Assembly (NCBI RefSeq): GCF_018831085.1
Contig: NZ_JAGPNM010000008.1
Location: forward strand, 84,144-148,143
DNA length: 64,000 bases
Origin: Rheinheimera oceanensis
Lineage (GTDB): Bacteria; Pseudomonadota; Gammaproteobacteria; Enterobacterales; Alteromonadaceae
Direction: 5' to 3'
In this document: positions 9,653-17,721 of the stretch, in pieces
Numbering within the stretch: position 1 is the stretch's first letter
Layout of the letters: each line of letters begins with the position of its first letter
Notes under the pieces: model-generated
What the model was told of the DNA's origin: nothing
What the model saw: the letters and a program-made list of their open reading frames with translations, nothing else
Databases searched by the model: none
Program-made: the position numbers and the translations under genes

Positions 9653-10468
9653 ATGAAAAACTTACTTATTGCCGGCAGTTTTATATTAACCAGCATCAGC
9701 ACTGCCGTGATGGCACATGACGGGCACAGCTGTAACATTAAATTTGATAAAGACCTGGCTATCAGCAGCCAGCTGGTCAGCATGAAAGATGGCAGCACTG
9801 AACTGTGGCGTATTAATAACAACGGCCAGCTGTGGCTGGATGGCAAAGCTGTTACCACCGACAGCAATACTCAGGCACTACTGCGCGAGTATCAGGCCGG
9901 GGTCCGCACACAAGCACTGGAAACCGTAGCACTGGTAGAAGATGCGCTGGTACTGGCGGCCGATGCCGTTGACTCTGTGCTAACTGAACTAACCGGTGAT
10001 TCATTGCAGCAGCATCCGGCGTTGCAAAAAGCGCTGGACAACATTAAAACCAGCACCGGCAACATCGTTGTACACAGTGGCGAGAATATCAACATATACG
10101 GCAGCCGCTTTGACAACCTGGATGACGCCTTTGGTGCCGAGTTCGAGCAAGCCATTGAAGAAGCCGTTACCAACTCGATGGGCAGTATTTTAATGCAGGT
10201 GGGTAAAGCCATGACCAGTAGCGAAGGCAACTTTGAGCAACGCATGCAAGCCTTTGGCGAACGCATGGAACGCTTTGGTAAAGATTTAGAAGCGCGGATG
10301 GACATTAAAGCCCAGGCGCTGGAACAACGTGGCGATGCCATGTGCAGCAACCTGCAAGCCTTAGATGTGCTGGAAAGCCAGATTCAGCAGGCGATACCGC
10401 AAATGCAGCAATACGATTTAATTGAAACAAACAGCCACAACAGCACGGCGTTTTACCTGTACAACTGA
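9653..10468 (+). CDS. YggN-like periplasmic protein (DUF2884)
   Basis: 271 residues with a cleavable Sec signal (first ~21 residues, ending STAVMA) followed by HDGHSCNIKFDKDLAI. The body matches the DUF2884/YggN family: an N-terminal beta part with LWRINNNGQLWLDGK, then a long helical region (about 80-250) with E/Q/M-rich amphipathic helices and paired cysteines (one near residue 27, one near 227). Its molecular function is unknown. The ATG has AAAGGAT 9 bases upstream. It stands alone, bounded by the 15-base repeat array on the left and a terminator on the right. Confidence 0.8.
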   Translation: MKNLLIAGSFILTSISTAVMAHDGHSCNIKFDKDLAISSQLVSMKDGSTELWRINNNGQLWLDGKAVTTDSNTQALLREYQAGVRTQALETVALVEDALVLAADAVDSVLTELTGDSLQQHPALQKALDNIKTSTGNIVVHSGENINIYGSRFDNLDDAFGAEFEQAIEEAVTNSMGSILMQVGKAMTSSEGNFEQRMQAFGERMERFGKDLEARMDIKAQALEQRGDAMCSNLQALDVLESQIQQAIPQMQQYDLIETNSHNSTAFYLYN

Positions 10469-10519
10469 GCCTCGTATTTAACTGACAAAAGAATTCGTGT
10501 ACCTCCCAACCACGACTTT

Positions 10520-10556
10520 GGCGCGCTGCTCTCATCCTGACAGCGCGTCTTTTTTT
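10520..10556 (+). terminator. Intrinsic terminator of the YggN-type gene
   Basis: GCGCGCTG (10521-10528) pairs with CAGCGCGT (10541-10548, one G-U pair) over a 12-base loop, followed by a U-run through 10556. Confidence 0.75.
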
Positions 10557-10634
10557 ACCTGCTGCCGATACTACTCTGACTGGTTATAAGCTGTGCTTCA
10601 GGTTAACCTGTCGCAAAAGATCAAGGAGTAACTG

Positions 10635-10982
10635 ATGACCATTCAACGTATTTTACCTGCCAGCCGCTATTCTGAAGCGGTAATTGTTAACGGTTTAATT
10701 TTTTGCGCCGGTATGGTGCCGTCTACCACCAGCGACAATGCCACCTTACAGACAGAAGATGTGCTGGCACAAATTGATGCCTTATTAGCCCAGTGTGGCA
10801 GCGATAAAAGCAAACTGGTTGATACTACCATTTACCTGGCCGATATGGCCGATTATGCCGCAATGAACCTGGCCTGGGATAACTGGGTAGCACCGGGGCA
10901 GGCACCGGCCCGCGCCACTGTTGAGGCTAAACTGGCAGATCCGGGCTGGAAAATTGAAATTAAAATTATCGCCGCACAATAA
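10635..10982 (+). CDS. RidA family enamine/imine deaminase
   Basis: 115-residue member of the YjgF/YER057c/UK114 (RidA) family, which as a homotrimer hydrolyses reactive enamine/imine intermediates made by PLP enzymes. Visible family marks are VIVNGLIFCAGMVP near 16-29, the ALLAQCGSDKSKLVDTTIYLADM stretch, and PARATVEAKLADPGWKIEIK near the C-terminus, where the arginine in ARATVE binds the carboxylate of the substrate. The usual RidA C-terminal glutamate region is shortened, so it belongs to a subgroup rather than to classical RidA. AAGGAGT stands before the ATG. Monocistronic by spacing. Confidence 0.88.
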   Translation: MTIQRILPASRYSEAVIVNGLIFCAGMVPSTTSDNATLQTEDVLAQIDALLAQCGSDKSKLVDTTIYLADMADYAAMNLAWDNWVAPGQAPARATVEAKLADPGWKIEIKIIAAQ

Positions 10983-11179
10983 TACATCCGTGTTATGGCA
11001 AACACAGGCGCTGAAAATGCCATTTTAGTGGTTAAATTCGCTTATTGTTTGGCAAACATGCGCCAAAGACCGACGGCTAAAAACATAAAGTAATGATTTT
11101 TAACAATTAAATAATTGGCACTATTGCTGCTTAGCATTAACTGTTAAACCTCTGATAACACCATGCACAGGAAGCGGCT

Positions 11180-12007
11180 ATGCCAAAACTTATAATGACT
11201 TTGCAACACGCCGGGCTGTACGCCGGTTTTGAGCTACGCCGCCTGTGGCTAACCCGCCGTGGCCTGATGACATTAGCCGCTACGGCGGTGTTGTGGTTTT
11301 TTCTGCTGCGTTATGCCATAGCTCCCGCCAGCGATTTGATTGCCAGTGAAGGCTTTCAGCAAATGTTTCGCGATGTTTTTGGTGCTTTTGGTTTAAGCCA
11401 GCTGTTTGCCTGGCCCGTGCCAGAGCTGGCAATATACTGGATCCTCAGTTTATTGCTGTTGCCGCTGCTGTGCTTATTTTTTACCGCTAACCAACTATGC
11501 AGTGATTTAGAGCGCGGCACACTACGCTTGCTGGCACTGCGCAGCAGCCGGTTAAGCATAGTACTGGGCCGTTTTAGCGGCCAGATGCTGGTGCAAAGCT
11601 GCTTAATATTGCTCTCCCTGGTGGCCACTTTGTCGCTGGCAGCCTGGCGTGAAGGCGGTTTAACCCTGGCCATGCTAAACGCCGCAGCTGTTATTGCTGT
11701 TAATTTATTACTGGTGTTACTGCCTTTTACGGCATTAATGAGCTGTTTCTCTGCCATGGTGCGCTCATCCCGCCTTGCGGTAAGCTTAGCCATTGTTAGC
11801 CTGGGGCTGGGCTTTGTGCTGCTTAGCTCCTTTGTGTTTTACTTTCCTGATTTCTTGTTTTTACTCGGCTATATGCCCGGCACCCAAGTCATGCAGTTGC
11901 TACCGATGCAAGGCTGGCAAACCCTGCAGTATGCCATGCTGCCGCTGCTGCAAACACTGGTGCTACTCAGCGGCGCCACAGTGCTGTTAACAAGGAAAGC
12001 CCTATGA
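11180..12007 (+). CDS. ABC-2 type transporter permease
   Basis: 275-residue integral membrane protein with about six hydrophobic segments (roughly 35-55, 85-105, 130-150, 165-190, 195-220, 250-270) and the ABC-2 permease layout: a cytoplasmic N-terminus, a first membrane helix after residue 30 and the coupling stretch TANQLCSDLERGTLRLLALR near 100-120. The stop overlaps the ATPase start by 4 bases (ATGA), so the two form one exporter. Substrate unknown; NatB/CcmB-like lipid, drug or Na+ export is possible. Confidence 0.85.
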   Translation: MPKLIMTLQHAGLYAGFELRRLWLTRRGLMTLAATAVLWFFLLRYAIAPASDLIASEGFQQMFRDVFGAFGLSQLFAWPVPELAIYWILSLLLLPLLCLFFTANQLCSDLERGTLRLLALRSSRLSIVLGRFSGQMLVQSCLILLSLVATLSLAAWREGGLTLAMLNAAAVIAVNLLLVLLPFTALMSCFSAMVRSSRLAVSLAIVSLGLGFVLLSSFVFYFPDFLFLLGYMPGTQVMQLLPMQGWQTLQYAMLPLLQTLVLLSGATVLLTRKAL

Positions 12008-12915
12008 ACACCATTATTCAGTGCCAGCAGTTGGCAAAGCGCTTTGGCAGCAAAACTGTGCTGCAGCAACTTAGTTTTGAATTACACCAGGGCGATGTCG
12101 CCGCGCTTATTGGCCCCAACGGCGCCGGTAAAACCACCTTATTCAGCATTTTATGTGGTTATTTGCGCCCGGACAGCGGCAACGCCCGCATTTTCGGCCA
12201 TAAAGCCGGCAGCAGCGCGTTGTTTGGTAAGGTTGCCGCCCTGCCACAAGATGCCCAGTTTGATCCGGCCTTTAGCATTGGCGAACAACTGGATTTTTAC
12301 GGCCGCTTACAAGGTTTAAGCAGTAAAACCGCCCGCGAAGAAAGCAAGCGCGTGCTGGCACTGGTAGGCCTGACAGAGCAACTACAGCATAAAGCCGGCG
12401 CACTAAGCCACGGCATGCGGAAAAGGGCAGCTATTGCCCAGGCGTTTATCGGCGCCCCCCAACTGGTGCTGCTGGACGAACCCACCGCCGGGCTGGACCC
12501 GGTAAACGCACTGCATATTCGCCAGTTGATCAGCCGCTTAAGTGGCGAAGTTAGCTTTATGATTAGCTCGCATAATATTTTTGAGCTGGAGCAACTGTGT
12601 AATAACGTGTTGTATCTGGAAAATGGCCAGCTAAAACAACACAGCAACAGCGACAATACCGTACAGCAGTTGCAACACCTAACCCTGCACTTAGAGCAGG
12701 ACAATAGCGACGCCATCAGCGCGGCCCTGCGCCAACTGCCCGGCTTAATTGATCTGCACTGCACCCAGCGCAGAGAACTGGTCCTAAGCTATAACCCGCA
12801 GCACAATGCCGATTTTGACCTGGCCGTGCTGCAATGCTTAGCTGCCAATGGCTGGCGCTACCGCAACCTCACCAAAGGCCAAACCCTGGAGCAAAAACTG
12901 TTTACTCCGGTTTAG
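12004..12915 (+). CDS. ABC transporter ATP-binding protein
   Basis: 303-residue ATPase partner of the permease just upstream. Walker A is GPNGAGKTT (about 36-44), the Q-loop PQDAQFD, the signature LSHGMRKRA (about 136-144, with H where G is usual), and Walker B LVLLDEPTAGLDP (about 156-168), followed by the switch histidine in ISSHNIFELE. About 90 residues after the ATPase core are of the extended C-terminal kind seen in CcmA/NatA-type exporters. Confidence 0.93.
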   Translation: MNTIIQCQQLAKRFGSKTVLQQLSFELHQGDVAALIGPNGAGKTTLFSILCGYLRPDSGNARIFGHKAGSSALFGKVAALPQDAQFDPAFSIGEQLDFYGRLQGLSSKTAREESKRVLALVGLTEQLQHKAGALSHGMRKRAAIAQAFIGAPQLVLLDEPTAGLDPVNALHIRQLISRLSGEVSFMISSHNIFELEQLCNNVLYLENGQLKQHSNSDNTVQQLQHLTLHLEQDNSDAISAALRQLPGLIDLHCTQRRELVLSYNPQHNADFDLAVLQCLAANGWRYRNLTKGQTLEQKLFTPV

Positions 12916-13059
12916 CCATTTACATTACCCCGGCACCGGGCTGTATAGCTTTGGTGCCGACGGCGTAAAATGCTGTTACAAAGCAATTACGTATTAGATT
13001 GACCGCTTTGTATGCCTTACGTTAATGTGCAGCATAACAATTGTTACGGAGCAAAATAA

Positions 13060-13506
13060 GTGAGTATTGCTACCATCTGGATCATCGTTGGCATAGTGCT
13101 GATTTTATCTGAGCTTATGGCCACCAGCATAGTTGCGGTATTTTTCGGCATTGCCGCCATTATTGTTGGTTTATTGCTGAATTTCGGCCTGATTGAAAGC
13201 TACAGCGTGCAGTATTTATTGTTCGGCGTGTTATCGCTGGTATTACTGTTTACTGCCCGTGGTCGCTGTAAACGCTGGTTTGTTGGTTATACTGCCGACC
13301 GCACAGAGCAACCGTCCAGGCTGGCTGATGATATTGGCCGCCGCGTTACCGTACACAGCGATTTTCACCAGGGTGCCGGGCGCGTGGTGTTAAACGGCGT
13401 GCAGTGGGATGCCGAGTCAGCCGATGCGCTAAAAGCCGGTGATGTTGCCTTTGTTGTGGCCAATCACGGCATCAAACTGGTGGTGTCTGCCACCAACCCA
13501 AACTAA
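13060..13506 (+). CDS. NfeD-family membrane protein
   Basis: 148-residue NfeD-like protein: two to three N-terminal membrane helices (about 5-25, 28-45 and 50-68) and a C-terminal OB-fold (about 85-145; the GAGRVVLNGVQWDAES stretch). NfeD proteins work beside SPFH/stomatin proteins, and a QmcA-type gene follows 37 bases downstream. GTG start at 13060 with CGGAG 8 bases upstream. Role in the cell is not well defined (membrane microdomain organisation is proposed). Confidence 0.88.
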   Translation: MSIATIWIIVGIVLILSELMATSIVAVFFGIAAIIVGLLLNFGLIESYSVQYLLFGVLSLVLLFTARGRCKRWFVGYTADRTEQPSRLADDIGRRVTVHSDFHQGAGRVVLNGVQWDAESADALKAGDVAFVVANHGIKLVVSATNPN

Positions 13507-13543
13507 TTTCTGTAAATAACCATCTGTTTAAGGAGTAAATCTG

Positions 13544-14479
13544 ATGGAAACTATCGATATAAACACTATTTTAATGGCCGGTTTCGCCATCGCCGTTGTT
13601 ATTACTATTGTTAAAACCGCACGCGTAGTACCGCAAAAAAGCAATTTTGTTGTTGAACGCCTTGGTAAGTACTCACGCACGCTGGATTCAGGCTTTCATA
13701 TTTTGATCCCTTTTGTCGATAAAGTAGCCTATATCCATAGCTTAAAAGAAGAAGTGATCGACGTGCAGCGCCAAACCTGTGTAACCCGGGACAACATACA
13801 GGTAGGTATTGACGGCATTTTATACCTGCAGGTTATAGACCCGCACAAAGCCAGTTACGGTATTAATGACTACCGTTACGCTTCAGCGCAGTTGGCACAA
13901 ACGACTATGCGTTCGGTTATCGGCCAGACCGATCTGGATAAAACTTTTGAAGAGCGCGCCAAAATTAACGAAGAAGTCGTAAAAGCACTGGACGAAGCCG
14001 CAGCCCCCTGGGGTGTAAAAGTGCTGCGCTACGAAATTGCCGATATTGAGCTGCCAATCAGTATTAAAGACGCATTAGAGCAACAAATGCGCGCCGAACG
14101 TGAGCGCCGGGCCGCTATTGCCAAATCAGAAGGTGAGCGCCAGGCCATGATTAACGTATCTGAAGGCCAGAAGCAGGAAGTAATCAACCTGTCTGAAGGT
14201 GACAAAATGCGCCAGATTAATGAAGCCGAAGGCCGCGCTAAAGAAATTGAGCTTATCGCTATCGCCACCGCCGAAGGTATCCGCCAGATTGCTGAAGCCA
14301 TTAACCACCCGGGCGGACAAGAAGCAGTAAGCCTGCGCGTAGCTGAACAATACGTAAAAGAGTTCGGCAACCTGGCCAAAGCCAACAATACTATGATAGT
14401 ACCTGCCGAGCTGGCCAATATCGGCGGCGCAGTAGCCGGTTTAACCGAAATTTTAAAAATCGCCCAGCCGAAGAAGTAA
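13544..14479 (+). CDS. qmcA: SPFH/stomatin-family protein, QmcA-like
   Basis: 311 residues: one N-terminal membrane anchor (about 8-25), an SPFH domain (about 30-190; VPQKSNFVVERLGKYSRTL, then ALDEAAAPWGVKVLRYEIAD), and a coiled coil rich in repeated SEGERQAMINVSEGQKQ-like units (about 185-245). The layout matches E. coli QmcA, a substrate of membrane proteolysis by FtsH/HtpX. In an apparent operon with the NfeD gene (37 bases upstream) and the TerB-like gene (35 bases downstream). AAGGAGT precedes the ATG. Confidence 0.92.
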   Translation: METIDINTILMAGFAIAVVITIVKTARVVPQKSNFVVERLGKYSRTLDSGFHILIPFVDKVAYIHSLKEEVIDVQRQTCVTRDNIQVGIDGILYLQVIDPHKASYGINDYRYASAQLAQTTMRSVIGQTDLDKTFEERAKINEEVVKALDEAAAPWGVKVLRYEIADIELPISIKDALEQQMRAERERRAAIAKSEGERQAMINVSEGQKQEVINLSEGDKMRQINEAEGRAKEIELIAIATAEGIRQIAEAINHPGGQEAVSLRVAEQYVKEFGNLAKANNTMIVPAELANIGGAVAGLTEILKIAQPKK

Positions 14480-14514
14480 CACTAACATACGGTTTTAGCC
14501 AAAAGGAAAAGAAC

Positions 14515-14868
14515 ATGGCGACACAACAAGCGTTTAACGAAGCACTGTTGAAACTGGCAATTATGATGTATCGCATAGACGGTAAAATTCGTCTGAACGA
14601 GCAGGAGCTGGTTGACGAAATAGCCGATAACCTAAGCTGGGATGGTATTAACAGCATTACCGCTGTACAAAGCCAGGCCATGGCTGATGTGCGCGAAGCT
14701 ATTCGTGCTGATAAAACCGAAGCTTACCTGGCAGGGCTAAAAGACGCGCTGATGTTCGATAAACAAAAAGCGCTGGATACCGCTAAGAAAATTATGCAAA
14801 GTGATGGCGAAGAAGCACAGAAAGAACGCCGCCTATACGACTACCTGCGCCAGCAACTGCTGGTGTAA
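14515..14868 (+). CDS. TerB-like helical protein
   Basis: 117-residue all-helical protein resembling the TerB (tellurite resistance B/DjlA N-terminal) fold: LLKLAIMMYRIDGKIRLNEQELVDEIADNL has the fold's acidic turn D-G-x-I with a following E-x-E, and about 80 residues of further helices. TerB-like domains bind metal and sit at membranes; here it closes the NfeD-QmcA operon. No tellurite genes are nearby, so the name describes the fold, not the job. Confidence 0.65.
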   Translation: MATQQAFNEALLKLAIMMYRIDGKIRLNEQELVDEIADNLSWDGINSITAVQSQAMADVREAIRADKTEAYLAGLKDALMFDKQKALDTAKKIMQSDGEEAQKERRLYDYLRQQLLV

Positions 14869-14885
14869 ATAACTGTCGTTAACCC

Positions 14886-14909
14886 AAAGCCAGCTTTAAA
14901 CTGGCTTTT
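14886..14909. terminator. Shared terminator of two convergent genes
   Basis: AAAGCCAG (14886-14893) pairs with CTGGCTTT (14901-14908) around a 7-base loop and is followed by T. It ends the NfeD-QmcA-TerB operon. The loop holds the stop codon of the leftward gene at 14896, so it may serve that side too. Confidence 0.7.
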
Positions 14910-15318
14910 GGCTCAGACCAATCAAAATGTCCTGAACTGCCTTAGCCCGGCTTTTAGCATAAATATAGTTACTAAGAATATTGTCAAGATCTAGCTTTGC
15001 TCTGAGGGGCATGAAGTAATCATATATACAAACGCCTTCCCAATATCCCCCGATCCGAATTGTCATATTCATTTCACCTTTCTTTGTGAGCTCAGTATCA
15101 GGTGGCATTGCTATTTTTAACTTTTCATACTCAAGCCAATTATTTTTGTAAGCGTGAATATAAGTATCAATTTCATTGCCTGAAATTATTAAAGAAGTTC
15201 CTTTGTATCTGTTATCCGGACCTTGAAAATTGTAATTAATACTCCAAGAATCTACTCTAACCAACAGCTGGCCTCCGCAATCCAAGTCTTCTAAGTACGT
15301 ACCTACGCCCAAAGACAA
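14896..15318 (-). CDS. Hypothetical protein, accessory patch
   Basis: Up to 140 residues, not recognised. No signal peptide or membrane helix; mixed alpha/beta composition rich in Y, N, D and I (SWSINYNFQGPDNRYKGTSLI, MTIRIGGYWEGVCIYDY), ending in a lysine/arginine-containing helix. Codon use and A/T content are unlike the flanking core genes, which suggests acquisition. Two TTG codons can start it: 15318, with the G-rich site too close, or 15312, which puts AGGGG at a proper 7 bases; no ATG lies near. It could be an immunity-type protein, but nothing in the sequence proves that. Confidence 0.5.
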   Translation of the reverse strand: MSLGVGTYLEDLDCGGQLLVRVDSWSINYNFQGPDNRYKGTSLIISGNEIDTYIHAYKNNWLEYEKLKIAMPPDTELTKKGEMNMTIRIGGYWEGVCIYDYFMPLRAKLDLDNILSNYIYAKSRAKAVQDILIGLSQKPV

Positions 15319-15342
15319 TCCCCTTTTTTAATTTAAGAAACT

Positions 15343-15600
15343 TCATTCACCTATCGCGACGTTGTAACGTTCGTTGATACAAAAAGCCAGCTCCTCGCCT
15401 TTAATCACCACCGAAATTTCCTACTGCAGGGTAATTTGCTCAAGAGGACAGCCTCTTACGGCCGCTATATCGGCATAGTCGCCGGTTTGCAGTACACCGA
15501 CGTTAAGTAGGGATTGTTCGTTGCGCAAGTTAAGCTGAACAGAGTGGCAGCATTAAGTATAGCTTTTAGAGCGCGGATATTAGTAATTAATATTGCCCCA
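15343..15600 (-). pseudogene. Remnant of an amidohydrolase gene (C-terminal part)
   Basis: Read leftward, 15600-15500 gives IRALKAILNAATLFSLT in one frame, and about 15510-15345 gives LLNVGVLQTGDYADIAAV, then RGCPLEQITLQ, a TAG stop, EISVVIKGEEL and a final TGA near 15343. These are the last two conserved blocks of the imidazolonepropionase-like amidohydrolases (the AxxxAT-N-A-LL helix, then GxLxxGxxADLxAVxGxPLxDI and V-x-VIKxG), the same family as the intact gene at 31302-32585. One frameshift and one in-frame stop, with no N-terminal catalytic part, mark it as dead. Confidence 0.7.
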
Positions 15601-15615
15601 CATACTCTTGATTAA

Positions 15616-15996
15616 TCAACATTCAGGCTTTGTAGTTCTCCTAAGCGTCTGATGTCCAAATTCACATATCCGTCTTAAGTAATCTATGCCCTCTACATCT
15701 ATCACGTCATTTGTTACTAAAGCCCCCTTACACTGTTTTTTAGTTGCAGAGTGGATGTGTGCACATCGACTTGAATTGGCGGCTTGGCGAGCTAGCTTGT
15801 ATTGGCGGACAGTATAAACTGCGCCGATGGTAGCCATTGCTAAGGCGCCCAGACTAACAGGGTCTACTACGCATACTCTAGCACCAGTTTTTTGACTAAT
15901 GAGCATCATTCCCCGTTGCTCATTTGGGCGAAAACCTGAATTTTTCCCTTGTACATTTTTTCTATGTGACAGTTTCATATTTAGCGTCCTAAGCAT
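15616..15996 (-). CDS. Hypothetical protein with a Cys/His-rich tail
   Basis: Up to 126 residues, family not recognised. The N-terminal 30 residues are basic; a hydrophobic stretch near 45-62 (DPVSLGALAMATIGAVYTV) could be a membrane helix; the C-terminal third holds C-x-H (CAHIH), a later cysteine (QCKG), a third cysteine (RICEF) and H (GHQ), the spacing of a small zinc-binding module. The start is uncertain (ATG at 15996, or one six codons in). Codon use is again unlike the core genes. Whether it is expressed cannot be seen. Confidence 0.45.
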   Translation of the reverse strand: MLRTLNMKLSHRKNVQGKNSGFRPNEQRGMMLISQKTGARVCVVDPVSLGALAMATIGAVYTVRQYKLARQAANSSRCAHIHSATKKQCKGALVTNDVIDVEGIDYLRRICEFGHQTLRRTTKPEC

Positions 15997-16110
15997 GTAA
16001 ATTTACTAACTATAGAACACCCGTGTAACAAGGTTGCTAAATTTTGTCGCTAACAAGTAGGGGGGATTATTGAGCAAGAAAACATATAAAATCAGTAACA
16101 TTAACCACTA

Positions 16111-17031
16111 TCAACCCGCTACCTCTCTAATCCCCGCCACTATCGCTGCTGCGCTATCTTTGCCATAACCGCCTCCACCTAAAAACACCGTTGGAATATG
16201 CAGCGCTTTTAAACACTGGTACACCAGCCTATGGCTTTGTGCTACTTCGGCCACGCTAAGAGATAAGCCACCAAGTGGATCTGTCGCGAGAACATCTGTA
16301 CCGGCTACCACAAAAGCGAGTTTATAGCCGCTGCTTAGCTGCTCTAATGCCGCGCTGAGTTTATTCAGATAGAGCTCACCACCGGTGCCCGTAGGTAACG
16401 GTACTGCTATATCAACCCTTTGACGGCTAACAGGAGTGTTGGGATAGATATCGGCGTTGTAAACATCCAGCAGAGTTACATTGGTATTGTCGATAAAAGT
16501 ACGGGCATTACCGTTGCCATGGTGGGCGTCGATATCGATAATCAGTATTTTGTCATCTGCAGTTAACTCGCCGCTGGCGATAAGCTGCTGGTAGCTAATA
16601 CCTATATCGTTGTAAATACAAAAACCTTCCATGCTGTGCGGGTTAGCATGATGGTAACCACCGGCAAGGTTCCACGCGTCAACTCCACTTAATGCTGATT
16701 GTGCCGCAGCCAGAGTACCAGCTACTCCCCAGCGCATTGGCAAAAGTATACGTTTATCCAACCATGAATAGGGTAGCAGGGGAATATAAGGCGCTTCCAG
16801 TGCTTCAAGCACAGGGCGTTTATGTAACACCAATCTGCGCGTCAACGAGCTAAAGAAATTATTTACTGCCGCTTCAGGAATACACTGAGCTGGTTCGACA
16901 ATATCTATCAGCTTTTCATGCCGAAGTTGCGCCACGACTTTTCCAAACTTCATACCATCAAACGGATGTAAGAACTTAAGTAAGCCAATGTCGATATTGT
17001 AATTGTCATGGTAAATAATTTTCACCGACAT
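16111..17031 (-). CDS. Histone-deacetylase superfamily hydrolase
   Basis: 306-residue zinc amidohydrolase of the HDAC/acetylpolyamine amidohydrolase/AcuC class, which removes acyl groups from lysines or polyamines. The active site is intact: general-base histidines H127/H128 in GGYHHA, zinc ligands D168 and H170 in DIDAHHGNG and D251 in GTDVLATDPLGG, and the catalytic tyrosine in GGGGYG near 287. GFCIYND carries the family's substrate loop. It lies 22 bases behind the small acidic gene at 17054 in the same direction, so it can be read from the toxin-like operon. Substrate unknown. Confidence 0.88.
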   Translation of the reverse strand: MSVKIIYHDNYNIDIGLLKFLHPFDGMKFGKVVAQLRHEKLIDIVEPAQCIPEAAVNNFFSSLTRRLVLHKRPVLEALEAPYIPLLPYSWLDKRILLPMRWGVAGTLAAAQSALSGVDAWNLAGGYHHANPHSMEGFCIYNDIGISYQQLIASGELTADDKILIIDIDAHHGNGNARTFIDNTNVTLLDVYNADIYPNTPVSRQRVDIAVPLPTGTGGELYLNKLSAALEQLSSGYKLAFVVAGTDVLATDPLGGLSLSVAEVAQSHRLVYQCLKALHIPTVFLGGGGYGKDSAAAIVAGIREVAG

Positions 17032-17053
17032 TCACTCTGCTTGGCAATAATTA

Positions 17054-17269
17054 CTATTGCAGATACTTCGCCAGTTTTTGCTTTAAATGCGGTAAATGGT
17101 CAATTTGATCTTTCAGGTATTCCTTGCACTGAAACAGCTGCAACAACCACTCTTCAATATCCTCGACATCTTTTACCGTTTGACTATTGCGCAAACCATC
17201 ATTGTATTTGATGGCATCTTCCAGCCCACATAAAATCGTTGCTAGCCAGTCCTCATCTATTTGAATCAT
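17054..17269 (-). CDS. Small acidic helical protein, probable immunity/antitoxin of the Tse2-like toxin
   Basis: 71 residues, 14 acidic against about 8 basic, predicted as two or three helices (roughly 7-25, 33-55 and 56-70), no signal peptide. Its ATG overlaps the stop of the toxin-like gene (ATGA, 17266-17269) and has AGGGAGG just before it, so translation is coupled. Size, acidity, helical make-up and toxin-first order all resemble Tsi2, the 77-residue partner of Pseudomonas aeruginosa Tse2; sequence identity by eye is weak. The role rests on context and remains an inference. Confidence 0.55.
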   Translation of the reverse strand: MIQIDEDWLATILCGLEDAIKYNDGLRNSQTVKDVEDIEEWLLQLFQCKEYLKDQIDHLPHLKQKLAKYLQ

Positions 17270-17721
17270 ATCGCCTCCCTCTGTTCAACTTGCTGCGCCA
17301 ACTGATTTAATAGTATTTTAAACCGAAACAATGGCATATCGCATTCCGGCGCTATAGTGTGGTGTGTCGCTTTAAATAATGGATTATAAGAATCTCGAAC
17401 AACAACCAAACCTTTGGGCAGCACAGTGCCAGCCGGTAGCTTATAGTACTCCCATTGCCCTTTAAAGATATTTGGTCTGTCGAATGTGCTGATCCCCCGG
17501 GGACGATTGCGTACATAAACCCAGTCGTTTTTGATAGTTATGTCGGGCTTACGCGGTGCGCCGCGACTGCGCTCTTCTTCAGTTTCAACCAACTCAAATA
17601 GCGGAACATCACTTTTGACTTTGCGCGCCCGCCAAAGGTCTACTGGAATTTGTCGGCCAAAAAAGCTGTTAATACTGCCGGCTTCCAGCAATACATCTTC
17701 TAATAATTCGATGCCCGCCAT
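17266..17721 (-). CDS. Tse2-like ADP-ribosyltransferase toxin
   Basis: 151 residues. Four blocks match Tse2 (recalled from memory): LWRAR at 29-33 (Tse2 has L-Y-R-A), GISTFD at 77-82 (Tse2 GTSVFD, whose serine is needed for toxicity), VVVRDSYN at 106-113, and KATHHTIAP at 117-125 (Tse2 ATHYTIMP). R31, S78 and H120/H121 would then be the NAD-binding R-S-H set. The core has no signal peptide and no PAAR or VgrG carrier domain. An ATG at 17757 is also in frame, but the ATG at 17721 has TGGAGA 9 bases upstream and TATATT-like promoter sequence before it. The gene heads a leftward operon with the acidic protein and the HDAC-type hydrolase. No type VI secretion gene is in the window. Confidence 0.7.
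   Translation of the reverse strand: MAGIELLEDVLLEAGSINSFFGRQIPVDLWRARKVKSDVPLFELVETEEERSRGAPRKPDITIKNDWVYVRNRPRGISTFDRPNIFKGQWEYYKLPAGTVLPKGLVVVRDSYNPLFKATHHTIAPECDMPLFRFKILLNQLAQQVEQREAI

Noticed and set aside
12930..12960. Terminator after the ABC ATPase gene (CCCGG-CAC-CGGG)
   Set aside because: The stem is short and no U-run follows.
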